A stretch of DNA of 64,000 bases from Geosiphon pyriformis. Lineage: Eukaryota; Glomeromycota; Glomeromycetes; Archaeosporales; Geosiphonaceae. Below, one piece after another: positions 12,541-23,399 of the stretch (position 1 is its first letter; every line of letters starts with the position of its first letter). Position numbers and translations under genes: made by a program. The stretch covers positions 194,976 to 258,975 of the forward strand of contig JAAOMT010000752.1 in the NCBI GenBank assembly GCA_016748015.1, written 5' to 3'. The notes under the pieces were generated by a model. The model did not search any database, had not been told where the DNA came from, and saw nothing but the letters and a program-made list of their open reading frames with translations.

Positions 12541-13337
12541 ATGCGACCGTTCGCCGTTCTCTTAATGCTACTCGGCTTAGTTATATTACCTTCACTTTTA
12601 TATTTGAATTACAGAACCTCTCTAAATTCAGAAGATCCACTGCTGCATCCGAAGGAATTTGACCACGCAACAAATTTGTCTTTCAAAAATAATGCTGGGT
12701 CGTTAAGTGCTCATGGAGCTATTATTATGCCAACTTTGGGGAATGCGACTTTGAAGTAAGCCATTTCATCTTCCTTAAAAATTGGGGGTGGTTTTTAATT
12801 GAAGAATTTCATCAATGGAAATACTAAATTTTTCCCCAACCAAATAGAGCTGAGCTTGGACGTAGTACTTGGAAAGTAAGAATCAATTCACCTTAATTAT
12901 TTTGGTCATGAATACAAGTTTTCCCTATCTAAATGCTAAATTTCTTTAGTTGCTTCACACAATGATGGCGCGTTTTCCAGAAGAACCGACTGAAAGTGAA
13001 AAAGACGCGTTAAGAAACTATGTATATTTATTTAGCAGACTTTATCCGTGCGGACAATGGTAAGTTATTTTGGAAAAAACTTTGCTTGAAAATTTAATTT
13101 AACCTATTTATTCGGTTTTTTAAAATTAGTGCTCAAGAATTTCAAAAAATATTGGAAAAATATCCTCCTCAAGTCTCTTCTCGAGAAGCTGCTTCTCAAT
13201 GGATGTGTGCAATTCACAATATCGTGAATAAAAGATTGCATAAGGAGCAATTTGATTGCGGTCAAATAGCTGATAAGTATAAATGCGGTTGTTCTGACGA
13301 TAAAAATTTAGACGATTCTCTCATCAGCAATTCATAA
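12541..13337 (+). CDS. ERV2: Erv2-type FAD-linked sulfhydryl oxidase
   Basis: Generates disulfides de novo in the secretory pathway by passing electrons from thiols to O2 through FAD. Four exons (12541-12755, 12848-12875, 12950-13059, 13130-13337), all in phase, give 186 aa. An N-terminal signal anchor (about residues 3-22, FAVLLMLLGLVILPSLLYL) indicates an ER-lumenal enzyme. The Erv/ALR core starts GRSTWKLLHTMMARFP; the active-site CxxC is rebuilt across intron 3 as YPC-GQ-CAQEF. The FAD-binding helix reads WMCAIHNIVNKRLHKEQFDC (CxxHNxVNxxL). The tail contains Cys-Gly-Cys (KCGCSDD), the same arrangement as the shuttle disulfide of yeast Erv2, which distinguishes it from mitochondrial Erv1. 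Exon 2 is only 28 nt. Start chosen at the ATG giving the signal anchor. Confidence 0.9.
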
Positions 13338-13571
13338 ATAACAGAGATAAAAGAACTTTCCATTAATTCCAGTGTTTTTTCTGCTGTAACACTGCGTCAA
13401 TTGAATTAATTTATACATGTCGTATTAAGAGCCTTCGCCTTTAATGTTTTTAAGACTGCAATTTAAGGCTGCTTGTCATTACACGAGACTCTAAATCTAT
13501 AAATCTTTGATCATATCAAAGAATTGTTAAGTTATATAAATTTTAAAATTGGGCAGAAGTGTGATTGTCAA

Positions 13572-15778
13572 ATGGAGCAAAAGCTAATCGAGTTAACCTC
13601 CGCCTCCAAAAAGGCCCTTGAACTTGGTGAAAACTTATGTTCGAAGGCCAACCTTCTTGAAAAGGAGTGCAAAGTCGATGTCGAAAGGATTGAACGAGTT
13701 TACCCCAAGTTACGTTTTTTTTGGGGCGAGTTGCAAGTTCAAGTTAAAGCAAGTACCGACATATAAAGTAACGGACCTTCAAACCAGTTAAATACCCTAA
13801 TGTTAACTGCTTAAAAATTTTGAAGACTGTCGAAAGGTTGGGGGAATTCGCCGCAAAACAAAATGGCTTTGTGAGGCAGTTTTATTTTGTAGGTGATTCC
13901 TTTCGTTTCTCCCCCAATGCTTGTTCTACCTAGAAAATAGGTATTATTGCGGGCGATGCCGCTTGCAGAAATGTATCCATTATGAAGTTTTTGTTTTCAT
14001 TATTTTATTGATCTATTACTCGAATCACTTTACCACTTTTTAGACAAAGGAGAAGGAGTTATTAACAATACTTGAAGAATTGGAAAGCACCTTAGATATA
14101 CTACGCTCTAAACCAGTTGATCCCGCTATTAGAAAAAATGCCATCAATCTCGCCTCAGATAATGTGTTAGCGATAGATAATCAATCTGGTGAAGTTTCCC
14201 TCAGAGGTTTAATTGATCCCGATATTGGGGAAAAAGACAAGATTGAAAAGGCAACACTATATGACTATGTTGATGAGCAAAGTGTACAAGAATTGAAAAT
14301 CAGAACACAAGAAGAAGTTTCTGCGATGCAGGTATATTTATTTTTTAATTATACGAATTTTAATTCCAATTTTAATGAAAATCTCTGGATTTTTTTTCTA
14401 AAGCAAATTCTTAGTGATAGCACGAATTTGGTGTCTCATATTGACGTACAGCTCGAACATTTTCGTGCACGGCTTAATGAGCATTCTATTTCTTTAGAAG
14501 AATCTGGCATAGAATTTTCGGATGAGAAATGTAAAATTCAAGAACGCGAAATAAATTCGATGGCAGAGACCCTGATGTCACTAGCTAGGCATTATGATCA
14601 AGTTAGCGGGGCATTCAAGTGAGGAGTTGCAGTTTTTTATTGTTTATTTGAAAATTAATTTTGATATTTTAATTATATTTTATAATAGAGCGTTACAATC
14701 ACATAGCGAGTTCGATATATCTGGTTAGGGTTTTGTGATATAAGTTTTTATTGATTCATATATTAATTTTACTGCAATAAATTAATCAAATGGTTGATTT
14801 AAAGTGCTTATTCGAGACACTGATGAGATACCCACGATTGTCGAAGAATTAAATGAAGCACTTATGATTATCGGATCAACTAGGTACCTCCTTGAAATCT
14901 TTTATCATTCACTTATTTAAAATATGTTAATTGCCAACCAACATCCTGTTCCAGTGAAGAAGTACGCATAAGAAGTCACTTATACAATGCATCATACGCA
15001 GAAGCTTCAAAATTCTTCATCGAGTTGGACCAGTTTGGTGATCGAATGGAAGACATCGCTGGGACTATGAAAGCCATTGATGTAAGTGATCCAATTAATT
15101 ACCATGGGATTATAATCAATCAATTGATTTTGTCTTTGATTTTATAGGGAGATTTCGAAAAAGGAAGATCTGTTGTTGAAAGACTATTTGAAGAGCTTTG
15201 GAATTTAATTGGATGGTGAATTATCAAATCATTTCATTTTTGACTCTGTGCTATAATTATTTAATTGCTAATATACTAGTTTTTAAGAATCATTTGATTT
15301 TCAAATATTTGGGTTAAATCAGGTATGAAGAATTCTCAAAATCTTATGATTATCTCATCATTGAAATTGATCGTCGTCATGAAGTAAGGGAACACCACGA
15401 AAGATTAGCAGAGGAATATTTAGCAAAGCTTGAAGGCTTATACATTGGTAAATCTATTTTATTGCTCAAATCATTATTTCAATTTAATTGGATTGACCAA
15501 TTTTACTTTGAATTTCAGAGGAAGCCCAGCAAAGGAGCGTTTTCTTTGAAAAGCATGGTCGATATTTACCTATAGATTTATGTCCTCCTATATTGGTATC
15601 TTGATAGAATAGAAAACTTTGAGGTTCATGGTGATGCATGCAAGGTTCAGAATGAATCTAATGACTCTATATATAGGAGGGACCGATTCGATACGATATC
15701 GTTGCGCAAGATGTAACTCGTTTACCAGTTGTATCGGTTACTACACTGAAAGAGGTGAATGTCTTTGGGGCACTGTGA
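13572..15778 (+). CDS. ATG17: Autophagy scaffold protein Atg17
   Basis: Scaffold of the Atg1 kinase complex at the pre-autophagosomal site. Ends of exons from the third onward are well determined: 14044-14331, 14404-14618, 14689-14723, 14805-14883, 14955-15081, 15148-15215, 15323-15447, 15519-15595, 15677-15778. The first exon is about 13572-13742, and a 63-nt exon at about 13826-13888 keeps frame but is uncertain; with it the protein is 449 aa. Hallmarks of the ATG17-like domain: the N-terminal helix (LIELTSASKKALELGENLC), STLDILRSKPVDPAI, YDYVDEQSV, and the C-terminal FSKSYDYLIIEIDRR plus FFEKHGRYLPIDLCPPI. The protein is almost entirely helical and acidic, as expected for the elongated Atg17 crescent. 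Start taken at MEQKLIEL; an upstream in-frame extension lacks an ATG. Confidence 0.88.
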
Positions 15779-16788
15779 TAGAAGGATCTGTAAATATAAA
15801 AATCAAAATCTACATCGAACTGATAAAATTTATTTGAACATAGGCCCAGACCAATTTATTGAGATATGGAGAGAATGTTCCATAAACATCAGGTCTTTCT
15901 TGGGGACTTTGATTTTAAATATGAATATAGACGCGGTGAGATTTTGTCAATCATTTATTGTTATAAGATTACCCAAAATTAACACAATTTTACCAAGTAT
16001 TTTCAATTTAGGTTTCATTTACACTTGTTCAAGAAAAATCTATTATCCCGATAAGGCAAGATAATCTTATTAGACCATATAATTGACACAACCATTAACC
16101 TGATTTACGTAAACTACTCAGCCAACGGTAGATTCCCAGTTCTATAAGTAAGCCTTAATTTGTCATTTAATTATTTTGAGAGTAACTTGCTCTCTGTTTT
16201 AATAATAAATGATGTTAGGAACTTAATTTTTTAAAGAATAAAATATAATATGGAAGCAAAAAAAACTTTTTAAAATAATTTAAAGCCAATTGTTTGTTTA
16301 ATTAATATTACGATTTTTTTTTAAGTTATATATATTTTAATAAATAAACTTTTATTTTTTGAACAAAATATTCAAGTTTTTATTAATTTAGAAATAAATA
16401 TTTTTTAATAAAATTAACATATTATTAATTAATTTTTTAACTGTTTGAAAATATTTGAATTTATTTTATTTATTAAATAACAAATTAGAGTTATCAATAA
16501 TGTAGATTTTGAAAAAAGTTAAAAAATTAAGCATTTTTTATAAAAAATATATATATATATTTAAATATATTAAACAAGAAAATAATGATAAAACAATAAC
16601 AATTTCAAATTACTACTTGGAATTTTAAACAGATATTTAAAGTACAAAATAATATAATACTTAGATTACACTTTAATACTAATACTATAAATATAAGATT
16701 TATTGAACTGTATATTATCTTAATATAACTTATATAAAAAATTAAAAAATTTAATTATATATTTAGGTATGATTATAATTGTTAAATA
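15779..16788. other. AT-rich spacer left of the transposon
   Basis: No gene seen. Small frames at 15759-16064 overlap the ATG17 end and are not supported. From about 16.2 kb the sequence is almost pure A and T up to the transposon's left end. Confidence 0.4.
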
Positions 16789-16814
16789 CAGTCAGACCTC
16801 CATAAAAGAACCCT
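16789..16814 (+). repeat. Left terminal inverted repeat
   Basis: Starts CAGTCAGACCTCCATAAAAG right after TA. It pairs with the right end with a mismatch (CCATA against CTATA) and further variation inward. Internally it is followed by repeated ATAAAAGAAC-like motifs to about 16.95 kb. Confidence 0.85.
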
Positions 16815-17840
16815 CAATAAAAGAACAACCTCTTACAAAGAACAGTTTTTTATAGAACCAATTGATTAATTAACAATTTTCCCTTTATATAAGAACAATC
16901 TATAAAGGAACAAGAACATAATTTTATCAAACGTTTATTCGAAATTTACCTTCATATAAGAACAAATATCACGTGCTAGATGTTAATTGGTAATTGGGAA
17001 AAGAGTTAGACTTGCTAAATTATCACAATATCGGAACCTTTATTCAAAAAACAAAAACGAGCAGCAGTTAATGATGCTTTTCGTAAAGAAATTTGTCAAT
17101 ATTCCGAAAATCACTATGGCACGAAACATGATTATATTGTAGCTTACTTCAATCATAAATATCCAGAACTTCATATTTCTCGTCCAACTGTCTCCAAGAT
17201 AATCAAAGAGCATGCAAAGTGGTTGAATATTGAAATTGATGAAATCTCAGAAAGATCTATTCAACACAAAAGCGTTAAATTTCCATTATTAGACCAAGAT
17301 TTAAGTTATTGGGTAGAACAAATAACTGCAGCCACTATCGAATTCAATGATCAACTAATTAAAGAGAAAGGAAAAGAATTTGCCAAACTTCTTGGTATGC
17401 ACGAAAATGAAATGCAATTCTCAAATGGATGGGTTCAAAAATTCAAAAAAATGAAACCAGTTACGTGTTTACCGATATCATGGTGAAGTAGGAAGTGTAT
17501 CAACTGAAAGTTTACCAGAAGAACGAAGAAAATTAAAAATCATTATATCCAAATTTGATCCTGCTGACATATATAATGCTGATGAAACAGGATTATTTTT
17601 TCGTATGGGACCAAATCAAACACTTGCAAAATGTCGAAATGCAGGAAAAAAATTGGTATATTATATTTACTAATTGTTATTGTTATATATTATTGTTATA
17701 TTAAATTAATTGGGTTTTTTATAGGATAAATCTCAGATTACAATTCTTCTTGCTACAAATTCAACTGGATCTCACAAATTGCAGCCTTTAGTAATTGGAC
17801 ATGCAAAAAATCCAAGATGCTTTAAAGGAATTAATACTTC

Positions 17841-18148
17841 NNNNNNNNNNNNNNNNNNNNNNNNNNNNNNNNNNNNNNNNNNNNNNNNNNNNNNNNNNNN
17901 NNNNNNNNNNNNNNNNNNNNNNNNNNNNNNNNNNNNNNNNNNNNNNNNNNNNNNNNNNNNNNNNNNNNNNNNNNNNNNNNNNNNNNNNNNNNNNNNNNNN
18001 NNNNNNNNNNNNNNNNNNNNNNNNNNNNNNNNNNNNNNNNNNNNNNNNNNNNNNNNNNNNNNNNNNNNNNNNNNNNNNNNNNNNNNNNNNNNNNNNNNNN
18101 NNNNNNNNNNNNNNNNNNNNNNNNNNNNNNNNNNNNNNNNNNNNNNNN
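17841..18148. other. Assembly gap (308 Ns)
   Basis: Run of unknown bases inside the transposase. All reading frames crossing it are artefacts except that the coding frames on both sides belong to the same transposase. Confidence 0.99.
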
Positions 18149-18661
18149 TAAAACAAGCAATTGATTATGTTGTTCAATCATGGTTTCAAGTAACATCTGT
18201 TACAATTCAAAACTGTTGGCAAAAAACGGATATTCTTTTCTATAGTCAAGAATTAGAAATTCAAGAATCCGAAACATCAATTACTATGAATATATTCAAC
18301 AATTTACCATCAAATGCACAACAATTGGTCAAAAATCTCGAAGACTATACTGTAGCAGTTGATGAATTATTGGCAACTGAAAATATTCTTGATGATAATG
18401 ATATTGTAGATATGGTTTTAGCCGATGCTCAAATTGAAACCAATACAATTAATGACTCGGAAGAAGAATTAGAAGAATCTCCACCTGCTATAATTACAAT
18501 TACAGAAGCATATGAAGCATTAAGAAAGGTAATTAGATTTGAAGAGCAATTAATAGAAGAAAATTTTAGTATAGAAAACCAAAATTTACTTAGAAAAAAA
18601 TTATATGAATACAAAAAAATGGAGGAAGATTCTAAAAAACAGGTAACAATTAATCAATATT

Positions 18662-18663
<2 letters not shown>

Positions 18664-18702
<39 letters not shown>
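18664..18702 (+). repeat. AAT microsatellite encoding a poly-Asn tail
   Basis: About 13 AAT units directly before the transposase stop codon, translated as a run of asparagines. Confidence 0.9.
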
Positions 18703-18800
18703 TGATTGATTTAATAAATAAATATAGTTTATTTGATAATAATTATAAAACTCTATAATAGAACACCTCTAAAATGGAACATAATTTGCATGTCCCAACT

Positions 18801-18825
18801 GTGTTCTTTTATAGAGGTCTGACTG
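18801..18825 (-). repeat. Right terminal inverted repeat
   Basis: Reads GTGTTCTTTTATAGAGGTCT followed by GACTG and then TA; its reverse complement begins CAGTCAGACCTC like the left end. The 30 bases at 18798-18827 recur exactly at 26476-26505. Confidence 0.88.
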
Positions 18826-18827
18826 TA

Positions 18828-20569
18828 TAAGGTTTTTTGATTTAAAATTTTGAAATTAAGTATTTATAAATTGGATATTCTGAAGTTTTTGGTCAATTTT
18901 TTTTTACTTTTTAGAATGTAAAAAAGATTGATAACAAGTATTTAACTTTATATAATTTTGGTTAAAAAATTATATTAAAGAGTTAATATAAAAATACCAA
19001 AATAACTATTGTAAAAATAATAAAGTTCATCAAATTAATTGTAATTAAACATAGTAATAAAATATGAATTTTCAAAATTAAGATAAAAACAGATTATGAA
19101 TTATTGTTTTAAATGTCTGAAAATAAGTAGTAAATGTAATTAACTTTGTATAATATTATTTTAACAAAAATCTGAATGGCTAGTTACATGTTGAAAATGC
19201 ATAATTTATATTTATAATTACTGTTTGTAGTTAAGGTAAATAGTAAAAAAAACTTTTCTTAGTTAAAGTATTTTAAAAAAAATAACAATTTATAAATAAT
19301 TATTATTTTTTATTAATTCAAAACATATTTAATTTATTATGCACAATTATTACAAAAAATAATATTTGATTTATTTGTATTTTTTTGATAACTTTTTTAT
19401 TGTTTACTTTTAAATTTTATACAATAAATATGTTATTTATTTGTATATTAATAAAAGAATTTTAAGTTACATAAAATTTATAAATATTATATAACTTGAA
19501 AATAATAAAATAACTTTACACTAATATGATAATTTATTTTTATTTATAAAACAACGAAAAATCAAAAATTTATCACAATTTGGAAAACTATTAAAAAATT
19601 TTTGCAAAAACAAAAGTGATAAAACTTAAAATAATACAATTCAAAAATGTATAAAAAAAGTTTATATGTATTTAATTAATAGCTTAAAAATTTGTATACT
19701 TTTAATAAGTATAATTTATTAAACCAATTTTTTTTGCTTAAACCATAATTAATAAAAATAAAAATCACTTTTAAATTGACTGATTTAACTACCAACTTCA
19801 TTGAAATTAGTACACACAAATTCAATTCCAAATTTAAAAAACTTTTATCGATAAAATTTTTTAATTCATTCAAAATACTTAAATATTTAAATAATATTGT
19901 ATTATGTAAAATTATTACTTGGAAATAGATATTTATTATTTATTGTCTTGTCTTGAGACTTAAAAAATAAATCACCAAAAAAAAGTGTTTAAAATTCCGC
20001 AATCATCCAATAGAAAATATGTGGAGGGAATTTAAAAATTGGGATTCATCAAAACCAAAAGCCACGCGTGGAATGCTATTCCGTTAGACACAATTCTTGA
20101 ATTTATTGACTCGATGATTATGCGACCCATTGACAGACGTTTGTTTTTCGATAATAAAGTCATAGTAAAAAAGTTACATATATCGGGTAAAAAATAATTG
20201 GTATCATTTTTTAACTTGAGAAAATCGTGTGACCCGTCTCTACATATTAAATTACTTTTAAATCATGCTATGTTCTGGTTTTTTTTAAAACCAACCTCTG
20301 TCTTGCTTTGAAGATTTTTCGATTTAGAGATAGGAGCAAGGAAAAAATTTCGGTCAATCCAATTACATGTACTTGTGATTCATCAGGCACTTTAGATGTA
20401 ACTGATAAAGCAAATTATACGGTATATTGAAACTTTATTGAATTTATATGAAAAAATTGAATGAAATTAAATTATATCTAGAACTAAATATATTCAATTT
20501 CCCATTTTTAAATACATTTGCCCTTTTATAGAGGGCATTCAAATTCAATCCGAAAATATTTTATTTTAA
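18828..20569. other. AT-rich spacer
   Basis: Nearly pure A/T with no supported gene. A slightly GC-richer patch at about 20.03-20.42 kb shows short open stretches but no recognisable protein; it may be a relic or the 3' flank of the BTB gene. Confidence 0.4.
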
Positions 20570-21686
20570 TCAACGCAAAGAATATTTGGCACAGATGAGT
20601 TCCTCAATTGCTTTAACGCCACTCGACTCCAAAATCTTTACCATTTTCCCGGGTTTCCTCTCGACAGCATCATCCCAATTTGAGACAGCGTATTGAACCG
20701 CAATTTTCCTCACTTTCTCTTCGTTGTGTTTCCATCCAAAAATAAAGATCTCATCCCAAGTATCACTGTTGATACGACCTGACAATTCTTGAATTGCCAT
20801 TTTCTTCAATTCTAAAACATCAAACTCGGTCGACTGGCCGTAAACATCAAGGAGAGTTTTGATTGGAAGAGAGCTGTCAAGATCATCTTTATAAATATAA
20901 TAAAGAATAGCTCGAAACGTAATAAACTCAACAGCTTCAATTTGAATGGTGGTTTGGTTGACCCATTGATTGGAGAAAATTTGATCAAAATACGAGGACC
21001 TTGTTACTAAAGCGAAACGATGGGCATAAATGATTTTGCCATTCTTGAAGGTAAAATTGATATCTGAAAGATGTTGATTATCAAAATATCTTGTAAAATC
21101 CACAATCATTTTTTTCTGACTGGTTTGCCTGCTGTTCTCTAAAGATTTCTTTCTGAGATTTCCAAAATTTATTCGAGGATGCATGGATTGAGAACTCTGT
21201 GTAAAAAGAAGGTTATAGGGTTAATTAATTGAAAAAACCTAGAAGGTTTTCAATTCAAATAAAAAGTATCGCAGAAGATATTGCGACTCATTATCTACCT
21301 CATCAACAACCGAGCCAGTAACATCAATAATCTCCTCCTTTTCATTGCGTTCTTGTGTTTCTTGAACTTGTTTGTTGAGGCGCTCGAGCATTTTATAAGG
21401 TTTGACTGATTCTTCAAAGATGTATAGATTTCGCAGAAATTAGTTTAAGCAAAATTGATGTTATTGGCTGTCCAGGTTTTCTTAAATGCAAGATGAGCAA
21501 AAACTCACCTTTTCTTTTAAGATGAGTATTTTGATTTTTAGAAATTGTGGTTGCTGAATTGGTCTTCAAATGATCTGACTCGACGAAAGTTTCATTGATG
21601 TGTCCCACTTCTGGTGTATAGGGAAAGAAAGGTGAATCATATTCCATAATATAACAGGAATTTTCCAAGTCTAGAATTTCGACCAT
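20570..21686 (-). CDS. BTB/POZ domain protein
   Basis: Probable substrate adaptor or protein-protein interaction module; BTB families are greatly expanded in these fungi. Three exons (21509-21686, 21299-21411, 20570-21196) join in phase to 305 aa. Residues 1-100 are a low-complexity N-terminal region with a Lys/Glu/Gln-rich stretch (MLERLNKQVQETQERNEKEE) that may form a short coiled coil. The BTB fold starts at about residue 125: FDNQHLSDINFTFKNGKIIY, AHRFALVTRSSYFDQIFSNQW, TFRAILYYIYKDD. A BACK-like helical region follows (ELKKMAIQELSGRI, WDEIFIFGWKHNEEKVRKIA). It has a broken tandem paralogue at 22.7-23.4 kb on the same strand. Partner unknown. Confidence 0.78.
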
Positions 21687-21860
21687 ATTTTTCTTTTAAG
21701 ATGAAGTTGAAGACTACAGCAAAGCGAGTAGCATGCTGTTGAAAAACTGCAGAAATTGAATCATGGACTCTTAAAATTCTAAGGAAATTCTCATTCTTTT
21801 ACAATTAGGGAAAATAATGATATCTTGATTTTATCATGGTGTGTTGAGGCTTAAAAAATG

Positions 21861-21861
<1 letters not shown>

Positions 21862-21917
<56 letters not shown>
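21862..21917. repeat. AAT microsatellite
   Basis: Uninterrupted run of about 18 AAT/TAA units just upstream of the BTB gene. Confidence 0.95.
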
Positions 21918-21919
<2 letters not shown>

Positions 21920-22699
21920 CTTTTAATATCTTTGATGGACTTGTGCAATTTGATTTCTAAAAAGATATCAGATGAGATTTATGGGAAATTTAAATTTCTT
22001 GTTAATGATATATAAGAAAGTTCTTACCTAAAAATATATCTGATATAATAATTAAAAAATCCAATGTGAGATTATTTGTCTTTTAAAGAATAATTACGGA
22101 GCGAACTCGAGTTTTTTAGTGATAAATAATCGGATTGATTGTTTGATATCATTTTTAGAACAATAGTTTAAATTGTTTCCAACTAAGGAATTTTTTGATT
22201 CAAAGATAAATTTAGATAAGAATAAATTGATCTCAAACTCATATTTGTGTAAAATATAAATATTAGAGTTATTTATTATTCTTTGAATTTTCTAAACTAA
22301 AATAAATTATACTTTGAAGAAAATATTAAGAAGAAAAAAAATCTAAAAATAAGATTAAGTATTTTTTAATTCTTCACCTTTTTAATGAATAAAGGTTTAT
22401 CTTTTTAATATTTTGTCGTTTACTTTATTTATTAAGGTATTTCAATATTTACCTCATATATTCCTTACAATTATCTGTATAATTTTTGGAGAATCATTTA
22501 TATTATTTTTAAATCTTTTTAAAATTCAAAATTTTTTGATTCTCGTTTCAGAATTGGGTGGCTTTATTATTAGTGATAACAAAACTTGCATTTAAAGGAG
22601 AAAATATTCATGAAAAAATGTTTAGTATTGTCACAAAGGAAAGAATCAACAAAAAACTTATGATGATTTAAAAAATAAACTATCAGCAAAGAAGCTGAG
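21918..22699. other. AT-rich spacer between BTB paralogues
   Basis: No gene supported; a 60-codon plus-strand frame at 22413-22595 is a hydrophobic low-complexity run. Confidence 0.4.
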
Positions 22700-23371
22700 C
22701 TAATAAGCTACTCTTCGATTCGAGGCTAAAGAATATCTAGCATAAAAGAGCTCTTGGGCAGCTTTTACACCACCCAACCTTAAGATTTCAGAGATTTTTC
22801 CTTGGGTTAGCAGCATCAATAACTTGCTCCCATTCCGAAATAGCAAATCTGATCGCAGCTTCCTTTAGCTCGTAATCTTCGTATTTCCAACCCAACATAA
22901 AAAATGAGTCCCAATTATCAATATCAATATGCTTTATCATGCTATTAGAAAGTTGTTTGGTGAGTTCTTGAACCTGGAATTTAATTGATTTGTTGTAAAG
23001 GTCAGCAAACTTCTTGGGTGGAAATAAAGGATCCAACTCATCATGATAAAGATGGTAAAGAATAGCTTGAAACGTGACAAATTCTTCAACTTCAATTTGG
23101 ATCTTCGTTTTCAAAGCCCATTCACCTGAAAACATTTTATCGAAATAGAGATATCTTGTTGCTAAAACCAGACGATGAGCTTGGTACTCGTCCCGTTTTG
23201 GAAGATGAATTCAACATCAGAAAGGTGTTGGATGGCAAAAAATTTGGAGAAATTGACAGTCACGTTCTTAGGGCTTTTTTCCACTACTTCGGACCAGGGA
23301 GAAGTTATAGGTACCGTAAAAATTGAATCTCGTTCTTTTTTCTTTTTTTGTGTTTCGAATCCTCTAATCAT
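22700..23371 (-). pseudogene. BTB/POZ paralogue broken by two frameshifts
   Basis: Tandem paralogue of the gene at 20.6-21.7 kb. Frame one starts at MIRGFETQKKKKERDS (ATG at 23371) and reads into the BTB strand FAIQHLSDVEFIFQNGT. A frameshift near 23.20 kb then loses AHRLVLATRYLYFDKMFSGEW to another frame. That frame continues (FVTFQAILYHLYHDELD, WDSFFMLGWKYEDYELKEAA) to ANPRKNL*. A second shift in an A-run near 22.80 kb lets the third frame run on to the stop at 22700 (VKAAQELFYARYSL, matching VKAIEELICAKYSL of the intact copy). Frame is lost twice in homopolymer or short repeats, so either recent decay or sequence error is possible. Upstream exons equivalent to the intact copy were not found. 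Confidence 0.72.
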
Positions 23372-23399
23372 GTGAGGCCTTTCAAATGTCAAGAGAGGT

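Larger units (their letters stand above)
17036..18705 (+). pseudogene. pogo/Tigger transposase (CENP-B-like HTH plus DDE_1), frameshifted
   Basis: Catalyses excision and insertion of its own element. The frame is open from about 17036 (FKKQKRAAVNDAFRKEIC) through a helix-turn-helix (HISRPTVSKIIKEHAKW) and a CENP-B-type second domain (FAKLLGMHENEMQFSNGWVQ) to 17.45 kb. There one extra A in AAAATGAAACCAG shifts the frame; after it the protein resumes as QLRVYRYHGE. DIYNADETGLFFRM holds the first catalytic Asp. A short intron (about 17656-17734) precedes DKSQITILLATNSTG. The middle of the catalytic domain, including the second Asp, lies in the assembly gap. The C-terminus (KQAIDYVVQSWFQV onward) is acidic and ends in a poly-Asn run encoded by an AAT microsatellite. 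The frameshift may be real decay or a consensus error. Confidence 0.8.
16789..18825 (+). mobile_element. pogo/Tigger-type DNA transposon
   Basis: A 2,037-bp element (308 of them unknown bases) bounded by terminal inverted repeats beginning CAGTCAGACCTC and flanked on both sides by the dinucleotide TA (16787-16788 and 18826-18827), the usual Tc1/mariner-pogo target duplication. It encodes one spliced transposase with an N-terminal helix-turn-helix/CENP-B-like DNA-binding region and a DDE catalytic region. Motifs resembling TATAAAAGAAC and TATAAGAAC recur inside both ends and may be additional transposase binding sites. The two TIRs differ by only a few bases, suggesting a fairly young insertion, though the transposase carries a frameshift. 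Confidence 0.85.

Noticed and set aside
12351-12662. 103-codon plus-strand frame overlapping the ERV2 start
   Set aside because: Out of phase with ERV2, Ser/Thr/Leu-rich with no domain; explained by the ERV2 exon and its leader.
17788-18196. Minus-strand and alternative plus-strand open frames spanning the N run
   Set aside because: They are open only because unknown bases cannot contain stops; the true frame is the plus-strand transposase.
21862-21917. Regular repeats considered as a CRISPR-like array
   Set aside because: Simple trinucleotide microsatellite without spacers; organism is eukaryotic.
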